The position numbers were made by a program, and so were the translations under genes. Shown in pieces: positions 36,804 through 44,763 of a stretch of DNA of 64,000 nucleotides. Source of the stretch: Bacteroidota bacterium. GTDB taxonomy: Bacteria; Bacteroidota; Bacteroidia; JABDFU01. Below the pieces are notes generated by a model. The model had not been told where the DNA came from, searched no databases, and saw only the letters and a program-made list of their open reading frames with translations. Location: positions 1-64,000 of the forward strand of contig JACPDY010000074.1 of assembly GCA_016183775.1 (NCBI GenBank), read 5' to 3'. Numbering within the stretch: position 1 is the first letter of the stretch; every line of letters begins with the position of its first letter.

Positions 36804-36815
36804 ATTTGTTGCGTT
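36804..36815 (+). promoter_or_regulatory. 12-mer shared with 37621-37632, upstream copy
   Basis: ATTTGTTGCGTT lies 172 bases upstream of the ECF sigma start. The same 12 bases occur at 37621-37632, 32 bases upstream of the 63-residue gene that follows, and both are followed by T/A-rich sequence with an ATAAT word. It could be a promoter element read by the sigma factor itself (autoregulation) or a regulator site. Confidence 0.4.
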
Positions 36816-36945
36816 GTAAAAATAATAACTATTTTATGCAACATTTTAAAATTAGCTGCGTTAAAGTTAATTAAACAAGTTTTGTTTCACCCGTTTTCTT
36901 TAAACAAAGGAAACCTAAAAAAGGAAAGCCATAAGATAAAACTGC

Positions 36946-36983
36946 TACTTTTTAGTTAGTGTTAACTAAGTTAAAAAGGAGGT
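36946..36983 (+). promoter_or_regulatory. Inverted repeat and strong Shine-Dalgarno before ECF sigma
   Basis: TTAGTTA (36952-36958) and TAACTAA (36963-36969) form a perfect 7-bp inverted repeat preceded by TACTTTTT, close to the Bacteroidota -7 box TAnnTTTG. Then AAAGGAGGT (36975-36983) stands 4 bases before the ATG. This is an unusually strong ribosome site for this phylum, where most genes in the window lack one. It decides the start of the sigma gene. Confidence 0.55.
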
Positions 36984-36987
36984 ACCT

Positions 36988-37593
36988 ATGCGTACGCAGC
37001 AGCAACTTATGGACGACCAGAAACTCGTAAGCCTTTATATACAAGGTAACGAAACAGCCCTCGAAACACTTATTCTTCGTCACAAGAGACGTTTATTCTC
37101 TTACATCATGACCATTGCCAATGATCGTGACCTGGCTGAAGATGTATTCCAGGAAACTTTTTTCAAAGTAATTAATACACTTCGTAAGGGTCAATATAAC
37201 GAAGAAGGTAAATTTTTGCCCTGGGTGGAGCGTATTGCGCATAACCTGTTAATTGATCATTTCCGGAAGGATAACCGTATGTCCACTGTCAGCGGAGGAT
37301 CGAATGAGGATGGTGAGGAATTTGACATTTTTGACCTGATCAGTAATGGTGAGTTGAATGCTGAACAGGAAATATCAAAACGTCAGTTAAATAAGGATAT
37401 CCGTAAAATGGTAGTCAAACTACCTGAGGATCAGCGGGAAGTACTTATGATGCGTCATTATTACGATATGAGTTTTAAAGAAATTGCCGATAGTACGAAC
37501 GTGAGTATAAATACCGCGCTTGGCCGCATGCGGTATGCCCTCATCAACCTTCGTAAAATGATCGAAGAGCATGGTTTGGTAATGTCGGCCTGA
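36988..37593 (+). CDS. RNA polymerase sigma factor, ECF type
   Basis: A 201-residue sigma-70 family factor of the extracytoplasmic-function group. Region 2 (about 12-90) has LILRHKRRLFSYIMTIANDR, DLAEDVFQETFFKV (promoter melting) and WVERIAHNLLIDHFRK. Region 4 (about 135-195) has LPEDQREVLMMRHYYDMSFKEIA and the DNA-reading helix SINTALGRMRYALINLRK. It has no anti-sigma gene beside it. Instead a conserved-looking small gene follows, and both have the same 12-mer upstream. The ATG has a perfect ribosome site (36975-36983), so expression is probably high. The target regulon cannot be read from the window. Confidence 0.92.
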   Translation: MRTQQQLMDDQKLVSLYIQGNETALETLILRHKRRLFSYIMTIANDRDLAEDVFQETFFKVINTLRKGQYNEEGKFLPWVERIAHNLLIDHFRKDNRMSTVSGGSNEDGEEFDIFDLISNGELNAEQEISKRQLNKDIRKMVVKLPEDQREVLMMRHYYDMSFKEIADSTNVSINTALGRMRYALINLRKMIEEHGLVMSA

Positions 37594-37620
37594 TTTTTTA
37601 GAGGAACACAATATGTAAAA

Positions 37621-37632
37621 ATTTGTTGCGTT
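37621..37632 (+). promoter_or_regulatory. 12-mer shared with 36804-36815, downstream copy
   Basis: The second copy of ATTTGTTGCGTT, 32 bases before the start of the 63-residue gene and 28 bases after the sigma stop. Its position suits a promoter element giving the small gene its own transcript. Confidence 0.4.
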
Positions 37633-37664
37633 ATATAGTTGTAATAATCAAAACCTACAACTGA

Positions 37665-37856
37665 ATGCACAAAACCATTACTCTAAAAAACGTAGTTAAA
37701 TTAAACATTAAAAGTTCGGAACCAATTCATGAGGCATTTGCCGGCAGAGAGTATGAGCCATCAGCCATGGTTATTAATAACATACTTAATTACTCAAAGG
37801 TGCTGAGTGTACATAAAACAAATTTGTTAGGTGCAGTTGATATGGTATTGAACTGA
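37665..37856 (+). CDS. Small hypothetical protein after the ECF sigma gene
   Basis: A 63-residue protein with no signal peptide or cysteines. The C-terminal half (VINNILNYSKVLSVHKTNLLGAVDMVLN) looks like one amphipathic helix. I recall similar short proteins ending NYSKAL-x-V downstream of sigma genes in Bacteroidota, but cannot confirm it. It might act as a partner or inhibitor of the sigma factor, since no anti-sigma gene is present. The gene has its own upstream 12-mer and a strong terminator 22 bases downstream. Confidence 0.65.
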   Translation: MHKTITLKNVVKLNIKSSEPIHEAFAGREYEPSAMVINNILNYSKVLSVHKTNLLGAVDMVLN

Positions 37857-37877
37857 AGATTTTATTTAACTTACAGG

Positions 37878-37904
37878 AACGCCTCCGATTAAATCGGGGG
37901 CGTT
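37878..37904 (+). terminator. Rho-independent terminator
   Basis: AACGCCTCCGAT, loop TAA, ATCGGGGGCGTT gives a 12-bp stem with a single T-G wobble, followed by TGTGTTG. It ends the sigma/small-gene unit and lies about 100 bases before the convergent patatin gene. Confidence 0.85.
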
Positions 37905-38005
37905 TGTGTTGAGAGCCTGTTTAAGTTTCACTCTCTAAATTATACCCATATTGATTGGACCCAAATAAAATCAATATTAAGCTAACCTGTTTTTCAGGTT
38001 AAAGA

Positions 38006-40276
38006 TCACTTCAATAATTCTTTCAACTTTTTAAAGGCTTCCTGATTCTCGGGCAGGTCAATTGATCCGAGTACCTGACGTTTTTCTTTGTTGGTAAGGT
38101 GCCAACTTAAAGAAATATTCTCTTTTTGGTTACGTTTCATTTCAAAATTGATAATATCCACTTTTTGATCGAACCACAGGCTGGCGTATTGTAGCAATTG
38201 ATCCTGGTTGAAATCCTGAATGTTAAACAGGTTGCTGTATAATAAGCCTAATGGCAACAGAACATTCTGAAGAATATTCCGGGTAGGATTCTCATCGATC
38301 GGCCATTCTTTCTTTTTGTCACGGATTTGTATAATTATAACTCCGCTTGTATTGCTGGTTATCCAGTTCCGTAAAGCATACATGTACTTAAGGGATATTT
38401 CAAGTCCGAAGTTGTCCCGCATACCCGCGTCAAGAACTTCAATGCGGGGTTCACTGGGTAGTGATACGATCGGGGAAATATAGGGGAATGTAGCGCTCAT
38501 GCGTAGCACACTGGTGAAGTGTACGTTCTGTGCGCCTTGCTTTTCAAAGAGGCGGCCAAAATCCATCGCATCATAAATAGGTTGAATGTCCAGGTTCTTG
38601 GTATATGAATTTTGTGTTAGATAGGAGATCGGTTGTGCCGATATAAGCATCTTCCGTCCGTCATTCGCAACGGTCGGTGAAAAGATCATCATCGGTATAA
38701 TAGCTTCCGATTCTGCCTGCTTATAGTCATGTAGTCTTTTATCAAGTATACCATTTGTGTTCTGGTTAAGCCTCCATTCAAAAGCGTAGGCACGGTCCTT
38801 ATTGTATTTATAGTATCCCTTTTCAACTTTTTGAAGCGGAAAAAAGAAATCATTTACGGCAAGACTGAAAGCAATGGGGTTGAGGATATCTTTTCCCATA
38901 TTGTTTTTATATTCGGGAAGATACATGTTGTCTATTTTTCCAGACTGCTGCTGCCAGTATAATTCCCGCAGGTAAGCGGCGCCGATCATTCCGCCGGAAG
39001 AACCTGTAATGAGTTGTGTATGCTTCAACAATTCTCCGCCTGATATACTGTCGGCATATTGCAGTGAATAAAATGTCCACAGCGAAGCCCTTAATCCGCC
39101 GCCGGTAGTGTTTACAAGAACAAGTTTAGGTTTGGCCGACTTCTCACTGATATTTTTTAACCGCCAGCGATTCAGTATCTCAACAGCGTATTTAATATCG
39201 ATCTGGTCACAAACACTGTCGCAGGACATTTTGTTGAGCGCTTCATTTGTAAAGGGCGCTTTTTCAATTCCATAATTCAATCCATACGCTTTATTATAAT
39301 TGCTGAAAACATCGAGTTTGTAAAGCGAATTGACGATCAGAAAAATAGCTATAAGAAGTAAACTTGCCCAGCCTCGTATCCACACATAAAGCGCGCTGCT
39401 TAGCATAAGGAACATCGTGAACAAAAGAAAGATACTTGCCCCGGCGGGTATTATGAAAAAGGGAACATTTTGAAAAAAACTTAAAACGAACAATGTAATA
39501 GCGGCCAATAAAACGAAGATAAAGGCGTTGCGATGATTTTGTTTGAATACATTACGGAGCATTTCCTTCTTGTAGTGCCGCACAGGGCGTACCAGCTTAT
39601 TTACAAAGGGCATGGTCCAATAAGTTTCCACATACCAGTCGCGCGATTCCTTGATAAGGTTCAGATTTTTCCATTCTATTCTTTGCCTGTTAGGACGCAG
39701 TGTTTCTTTGGCAGTATCCTGACCGCGGACGCCGAACATTTTGTAGATGTCTTTGTTGATCGTGAAGAAATAAGAGGTAGAAAGGATTATAAAGGTAACA
39801 ATGCCGGCGATGAGTCCCGCAATGAGGATGATGATCTGGAAAGTACTGTACACCTGCTCACTTAGCTGGAACCTGAAAATATTGTAAATATATGTGGCAA
39901 TAAATAAAGCAGGAATAACAGAATTGTTCGTACAGTATTTAAAGAACGGATTATATAAAGTAGCTATGAATGGAAACCTATAGCCATTCATGATATAACT
40001 CGAAATGTTGAAAGCCATAATAAAACCACCACAGGCAAAACCAACAATAAAATAGGATAGAAAATTTATTCTGTCAAAGTATTCAGGACTGAGGAAAAGG
40101 TAAGGTACACCATACCGTGGAGCGACGTGTTCGGTTACAAAACCAAACATGATGGCCCAAAAGATCATTAAAGTCAGGTTCTTCTTGATGTGAACCATTA
40201 ACAGTTGAATGGAGAAAGAGAATATAAATCTCCTTAACCAGTCGTACTTGAGCAATATTCTGTTCATCCAGATCAT
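38006..40276 (-). CDS. Patatin-like phospholipase with N-terminal membrane domain
   Basis: A 756-residue protein. Residues about 15-340 contain a series of hydrophobic helices (for example LTLMIFWAIMFGFV, IVGFACGGFIMAFN, FIIPAGASIFLLFTMFLML and SLLLIAIFLIVNSLY). The C-terminal half is a patatin domain: VNTTGGGLRASLW (oxyanion hole), GSSGG with nucleophile S427, and the dyad Asp D616 in VLDAGMRDNFGLE. Patatins hydrolyse acyl esters of phospholipids. With this anchor the catalytic domain would sit at the inner membrane. All catalytic residues are present. The substrate is unknown. It is separated from ftcD by 54 bases on the same strand and may follow it in one transcript. Confidence 0.88.
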   Translation of the reverse strand: MIWMNRILLKYDWLRRFIFSFSIQLLMVHIKKNLTLMIFWAIMFGFVTEHVAPRYGVPYLFLSPEYFDRINFLSYFIVGFACGGFIMAFNISSYIMNGYRFPFIATLYNPFFKYCTNNSVIPALFIATYIYNIFRFQLSEQVYSTFQIIILIAGLIAGIVTFIILSTSYFFTINKDIYKMFGVRGQDTAKETLRPNRQRIEWKNLNLIKESRDWYVETYWTMPFVNKLVRPVRHYKKEMLRNVFKQNHRNAFIFVLLAAITLFVLSFFQNVPFFIIPAGASIFLLFTMFLMLSSALYVWIRGWASLLLIAIFLIVNSLYKLDVFSNYNKAYGLNYGIEKAPFTNEALNKMSCDSVCDQIDIKYAVEILNRWRLKNISEKSAKPKLVLVNTTGGGLRASLWTFYSLQYADSISGGELLKHTQLITGSSGGMIGAAYLRELYWQQQSGKIDNMYLPEYKNNMGKDILNPIAFSLAVNDFFFPLQKVEKGYYKYNKDRAYAFEWRLNQNTNGILDKRLHDYKQAESEAIIPMMIFSPTVANDGRKMLISAQPISYLTQNSYTKNLDIQPIYDAMDFGRLFEKQGAQNVHFTSVLRMSATFPYISPIVSLPSEPRIEVLDAGMRDNFGLEISLKYMYALRNWITSNTSGVIIIQIRDKKKEWPIDENPTRNILQNVLLPLGLLYSNLFNIQDFNQDQLLQYASLWFDQKVDIINFEMKRNQKENISLSWHLTNKEKRQVLGSIDLPENQEAFKKLKELLK

Positions 40277-40330
40277 CTTTTTCCTGCTTTCGTTATACGT
40301 GAAAAGCCCTTAAAAGGTTGTATTTACAAG

Positions 40331-42028
40331 CTACTTGAGCTTATCGGATACAATTTTTAAAATTACTTCTTCCAATTGCCGGGCCTTTGTCTGTAATTCT
40401 TCACCTTTTTTTAGTATATCATCGGCAAAAGACTTGTCCTGCAAGCCCTGTGCGTTCACCCGAACATTCAGGTAGGCACCCATCACTGCGCTGCGTGCGC
40501 AAAGGGCTCCGACGCCGGCATCTGTGACCGAATTAGGATTGCCCGTTTCCGCCATCGCTTTAATGATATCCATTGATCGCAATGTTACCTGCATCACTTT
40601 AAACGGTATTTCAGTGGCGTATTTAGTAGCTTCCTGTATGGCCGCGGTGCGCGCCTTTTTTTCCTCATCGTTTGTTTTAGGCAAACCAAAGGCTGTCATT
40701 ATTTTATTGAAAGCATTGGTGTCTTCGTCAACAAGGTTCACTAATTCCGATTTAATATGCTGGCCTTTTTCGGCCCATTGGGAAAACTCTTCCCAACGCT
40801 CGTCCCAACCCGGTTTGTGTGAAGATAGGTTGGCCACCATTGTTCCTAAAGCTGCTCCCAGCGCGCCCATATAGGCCGATATTGATCCGCCGCCAGGTGC
40901 GGGACTTTCACTCGCCGTTTCGTCGGCAAAACCGGTGAGCGACATATTTATTAACCGGCTTTTTGATGCGTCCTTCAGTAAATATTCAATGATACGTTCT
41001 TCGGGTTTGAAAGGTCCGAGTTCATCAAGTCCCAATGATTTAATAGCAATTTTGATCAGCTCTTTTTCTGAAACACCCGTTGAACGTTTTTGTTTTTTCA
41101 GAAAATAAATTCCGGCGTCAAGCAAAGACTGAAGGGGTATTAACCCTACCAATTCGGAACCCGTAACACGCACACCCCGTTCGGCAGCCTTTTTAGAGAC
41201 CTCGTCAAACGCGATGTGTACAGGTGTTATATTGATGTTTGTTAAATTCATTGAAATCTGCGCGACACCATACTCCTCAATGTACCAGCCAATAGCCTTC
41301 ACGCTTTTTAAAGTGCCGGGGATGTAAACAGGGTTACCTTTAGCATCGTTCACCACTTTTCCGGTAACCGGGTTTCCTTCACGCTTTACGCGTCCTGTTT
41401 CACGTACATCAAAGGCTATGGCGTTAGCTCTGCGTACAGAAGTTGTATTCAGGTTAATGTTGTAGGCCACAAGAAAATCACGCGCGCCAATGACCGTGGC
41501 ACCGGTTCCCGCAGGAAACTCAGCCGGACCGAAATCAGGTTTCCATTCCGGCAGTTTTATTTTTTTGAAAAAGCCTTCATATTCACCGGCACGTATTACC
41601 GAAAGATTTTTGCGTGCAGGATTGCTTTGAGCGGACTCGTATAAGTAAACAGGTATGTTTAATTCCTTGCCGACACGGGCTCCAAGCTTTTTAGCATACT
41701 CCGCCGTTTCCTCCATACTTATTCCCGATATGGGTATCAGCGGACAAACATCAGTGGCTCCCATGCGCGGGTGTTCGCCCTTATGTTTACTCATGTCGAT
41801 CATTTCAGCGGCTTTTTTAATGGCATTGAAAGCCGCTTCACAAACGGCTTCAGGTGAACCTACAAAAGTCACAACAGTGCGGTTGGTGGCTTTGCCGGGA
41901 TCCACATTCAAAAGACGTATGCCGTCTGTTCTTTCGATCACGTCTGTGATCTGTTTGATAACTTGCATGTCGCGTCCTTCACTGAAGTTGGGAACGCATT
42001 CGATCAGTTGGTTGTTTACAGAGCTCAT
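40331..42028 (-). CDS. ftcD: Glutamate formimidoyltransferase / formimidotetrahydrofolate cyclodeaminase
   Basis: A 565-residue bifunctional enzyme ending histidine degradation by the formimidoyl-THF route: it moves the formimino group of N-formiminoglutamate to tetrahydrofolate, then releases ammonia to give methenyl-THF. The transferase part (about 5-325) opens LIECVPNFSEGRD and has HKGEHPRMGATDVCPLIP at 82-99 with the conserved catalytic histidine. The cyclodeaminase part (about 355-560) has FADETASESPAPGGGSISAYMGALGAALG. Fusion of both halves matches mammalian FTCD and many Bacteroidota. The start codon overlaps the hutI stop by 4 bases (ATGA type), so the two are coupled. Confidence 0.95.
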   Translation of the reverse strand: MSSVNNQLIECVPNFSEGRDMQVIKQITDVIERTDGIRLLNVDPGKATNRTVVTFVGSPEAVCEAAFNAIKKAAEMIDMSKHKGEHPRMGATDVCPLIPISGISMEETAEYAKKLGARVGKELNIPVYLYESAQSNPARKNLSVIRAGEYEGFFKKIKLPEWKPDFGPAEFPAGTGATVIGARDFLVAYNINLNTTSVRRANAIAFDVRETGRVKREGNPVTGKVVNDAKGNPVYIPGTLKSVKAIGWYIEEYGVAQISMNLTNINITPVHIAFDEVSKKAAERGVRVTGSELVGLIPLQSLLDAGIYFLKKQKRSTGVSEKELIKIAIKSLGLDELGPFKPEERIIEYLLKDASKSRLINMSLTGFADETASESPAPGGGSISAYMGALGAALGTMVANLSSHKPGWDERWEEFSQWAEKGQHIKSELVNLVDEDTNAFNKIMTAFGLPKTNDEEKKARTAAIQEATKYATEIPFKVMQVTLRSMDIIKAMAETGNPNSVTDAGVGALCARSAVMGAYLNVRVNAQGLQDKSFADDILKKGEELQTKARQLEEVILKIVSDKLK

Positions 42029-43275
42029 TGCTTTATAATAGTTCCGTTAATAATTACTGTTTCAATTAAATTACTTCCGAAAGAGTAGGGTAAAAAAGAA
42101 TAACCCGGAATTTCTGTAGTGATGAATATATTCGCCTTTTTGCCGATAGCGATACTCCCATGTGTCGCGCTTATGTCCATCGCGTAAGCTGTATTTAGTG
42201 TTGCCGCGTTAATGGCCTCTTCCGGAGTCATTTTGTATTGGATGCAGCTCAAAGCTACCATTAAATTCATATTTCCGCTTGGGCTGCTGCCCGGGTTGTA
42301 ATCGCTGGCAATTGCTACGGGCAATCCGGCATCTATCATTTTACGCACGGGCGGATAGGGAAGCTGTAAAAAAAACTGGGCGCCGGGCAATAGAGTGGGC
42401 ATGGTCTTCGAATTTTTAAGCAGGTTGATTTCTTTTTCACCTGCATATTCCAAATGATCAACACTTATGGCTTTGCAATGTACCCCCGCTTCAACACCGC
42501 CTGAGTTGCTGAGTTGCTCGGCGTGAACTTTTGGTTTTAAACCATGTTTCAGACCGGCTTCTAAAATTTTTATTGATTCGTCCTTTGTGAAATAGTTATT
42601 CTCACAAAATACATCGCAGTATTCTGCTAATTTCTCTTCAGCGATTGCCGGAAGCATTTTATCAATGATCAGGCTGATGTATTTGTCTTTATCTCCTTTA
42701 TATTCTGCTGGTACAGCGTGCGCGCCCAGGAAGGTTGCCTTGATAGTGAGCGGTGACAGCTCTTTCAGTCTTTTTATCACGCGAAGCATTTTTAATTCGC
42801 TTTCAAGGCTCAGTCCGTAACCGCTTTTAATTTCAACCGCGCAAGTACCCTGTTTCATGATCTCATCGAGACGAATTAACGCGCTTTGGATAAGTTCTTC
42901 CTCTGAAGCATTTCTTAATCGTTGCGCCGAATTTAAAATACCGCCACCCCTTTGTGCAATTTGTTCGTAACTAAGGCCATTCAAACGATCAACAAACTCG
43001 CCTTCGCGGCTGCCGGCATAAACAATGTGGGTATGCGAATCGCACCAGCCGGGGAGAACCAATTTATCGCTAGCATCGATCACAGTAAGGTTTGTCCAGT
43101 CCGATATACCCGGGAAATCTTCCATTGTACCATGATCAGCGATCAAACCATCGTCAATAGCCAGCCAGGCATTATTAATACAAGGAAGGTTTGTCATTTC
43201 CGCGCCACAAACCCTGGAACGGTCATTTGCATCAACCTGAACCAGTGTTTTTATATTCTTAATGAGAATGCGCAT
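42025..43275 (-). CDS. hutI: Imidazolonepropionase
   Basis: A 416-residue amidohydrolase that opens 4-imidazolone-5-propionate to N-formimino-L-glutamate, the substrate of the ftcD product downstream. Metal and substrate motifs are present: DSHTHIVYAGSREGEF (HxH metal ligands), EIKSGYGLSLESELKMLRV, FLGAHAVPAEYK, HAEQLSNSGG (His), SVDHLEYAGE and ASDYNPGSSPSGN (Asp). The length is standard. hutH and hutU are not in the window. The start at 43275 gives the family N-terminus. Confidence 0.96.
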   Translation of the reverse strand: MRILIKNIKTLVQVDANDRSRVCGAEMTNLPCINNAWLAIDDGLIADHGTMEDFPGISDWTNLTVIDASDKLVLPGWCDSHTHIVYAGSREGEFVDRLNGLSYEQIAQRGGGILNSAQRLRNASEEELIQSALIRLDEIMKQGTCAVEIKSGYGLSLESELKMLRVIKRLKELSPLTIKATFLGAHAVPAEYKGDKDKYISLIIDKMLPAIAEEKLAEYCDVFCENNYFTKDESIKILEAGLKHGLKPKVHAEQLSNSGGVEAGVHCKAISVDHLEYAGEKEINLLKNSKTMPTLLPGAQFFLQLPYPPVRKMIDAGLPVAIASDYNPGSSPSGNMNLMVALSCIQYKMTPEEAINAATLNTAYAMDISATHGSIAIGKKANIFITTEIPGYSFLPYSFGSNLIETVIINGTIIKQ

Positions 43276-43551
43276 AAGCCGGATAGAAGACGATAAAGAT
43301 AAGCATTAAAGGAAGAAGGTTCTATTCTTTGTGGTTGATTAGCTGAGACTTGGAAAACTTTGTCCTTCTTCATTTGGAAAGCCCCGCGTGCATTCCTTAT
43401 TTTTCCATTCTGTAATAATGAATATCATCAGAGATGCGATCAAAGAAAGCGGTAGCATTGATGGACCAGAACATTCCGTCGTTTGAAAGCGCTTGCCATC
43501 TGGATGGCTTAATATTAATAAACGAATACCCTGTTTAATCTTCAAAATCCG

Positions 43552-43559
43552 TACTTTTG
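43552..43559 (+). promoter_or_regulatory. TAnnTTTG-type box just before aroC
   Basis: TACTTTTG fits the Bacteroidota -7 consensus TAnnTTTG and stands 5 bases before the preferred aroC ATG. If used, the transcript would be nearly leaderless. No TTG partner was seen at the expected distance upstream, so this is weak. Confidence 0.3.
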
Positions 43560-43564
43560 TTTGC

Positions 43565-44644
43565 ATGGCAGGTAATACTTTCGGAATACTTTTTAAGTTG
43601 ACCACTTTTGGTGAATCGCATGGCGAAGCTTTGGGTGGAATTATTGATGGCTGTCCTTCGGGATTGGCCCTTGATCTTGATTTTATTCAGCACGAACTGG
43701 ACAGGAGAAGGCCAGGCCAATCTCATATTGTTACCCAGCGCAAAGAAGGCGATAAGGTGGAGTTCCTTTCAGGTAATTTTGAGGGTAAAACCACCGGTAC
43801 ACCAATAGGTTTTATCATCCGGAATGAAAATCAGCGTTCTAAAGATTATGACCATAATGTGGATTCCTATCGTCCATCGCATGCCGACTATACTTATGAT
43901 GTAAAATACGGGATTCGTGATCATAGAGGCGGAGGACGCTCCTCGGCCCGCGAAACGGTGAGCAGGGTAGTGGCAGGCGCCATCGCGAAATTAATTTTAA
44001 AGCAATACGGGATCGCCATAAACGCTTACACTTCGCAGGTAGGCGAAATAAAGCTGATGAAGGATTACCGTAAACTCGATCTGACAAAAACGGACAGCAA
44101 TATTGTGCGTTGTCCCGATGCGCTGATCGCAGAGACAATGATCAATCGTATTGAACAGGTGCGCAAGGATGGCGATACCATTGGAGGCGTTATTTCATGC
44201 GTAGCTACCGGAGTTCCACCCGGACTGGGTGAACCTGTTTTCGATAAGCTGCATGCCGATCTTGGCAAAGCCATGTTAAGTATAAACGCGGTAAAAGGTT
44301 TTGAATACGGTTCGGGTTTTGATGGTGTAACTATGAAAGGCTCTGAGCACAACGATCAGTTTGTCGTTTCAAATAAAGAAGTACATACGAAAACAAATCA
44401 TTCCGGCGGCATACAAGGCGGGATAAGCAATGGCGAGGATATTTATTTCCGTGTCGCTTTTAAACCTGTTGCCACCATTATGAAAAAGCAAACTACCATC
44501 AATTCAAAGAAAGAAGAAGTTGAAATGGCAGGCAAGGGTCGCCACGATCCTTGTGTATTGCCCCGCGCGGTACCTATTGTTGAGGCGATGGCGGCTTTGG
44601 TATTGGTCGATCATATTTTAAGAAATAAAACGACAAATTTTTAA
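43565..44644 (+). CDS. aroC: Chorismate synthase
   Basis: A 359-residue enzyme for the last shikimate step, 5-enolpyruvylshikimate 3-phosphate to chorismate, needing reduced FMN. The signatures are GESHG near 16, [17 protein letters not shown] near 47 and [18 protein letters not shown] near 117. The C-terminus has [21 protein letters not shown]. The frame is open 24 codons further upstream, but [20 protein letters not shown] is the family N-terminus and fixes the start at 43565. It is divergent from hutI and probably monocistronic. Confidence 0.97.
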   Translation: MAGNTFGILFKLTTFGESHGEALGGIIDGCPSGLALDLDFIQHELDRRRPGQSHIVTQRKEGDKVEFLSGNFEGKTTGTPIGFIIRNENQRSKDYDHNVDSYRPSHADYTYDVKYGIRDHRGGGRSSARETVSRVVAGAIAKLILKQYGIAINAYTSQVGEIKLMKDYRKLDLTKTDSNIVRCPDALIAETMINRIEQVRKDGDTIGGVISCVATGVPPGLGEPVFDKLHADLGKAMLSINAVKGFEYGSGFDGVTMKGSEHNDQFVVSNKEVHTKTNHSGGIQGGISNGEDIYFRVAFKPVATIMKKQTTINSKKEEVEMAGKGRHDPCVLPRAVPIVEAMAALVLVDHILRNKTTNF

Positions 44645-44763
44645 TTACATATTAAGTCATTTTAAAATAAAGGTAGTGCGGTTGCTTACAGGCAAAGCTT
44701 CCCACATATTTCGACGGAGTTCAACATGACCCGGCACACAAAAAAACTATAAAATAAATAATC

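Noticed and set aside
43493-43564. 24-codon extension of aroC
   Set aside because: Chorismate synthases start at the MAGNTFG-type motif; the extension is not family sequence.
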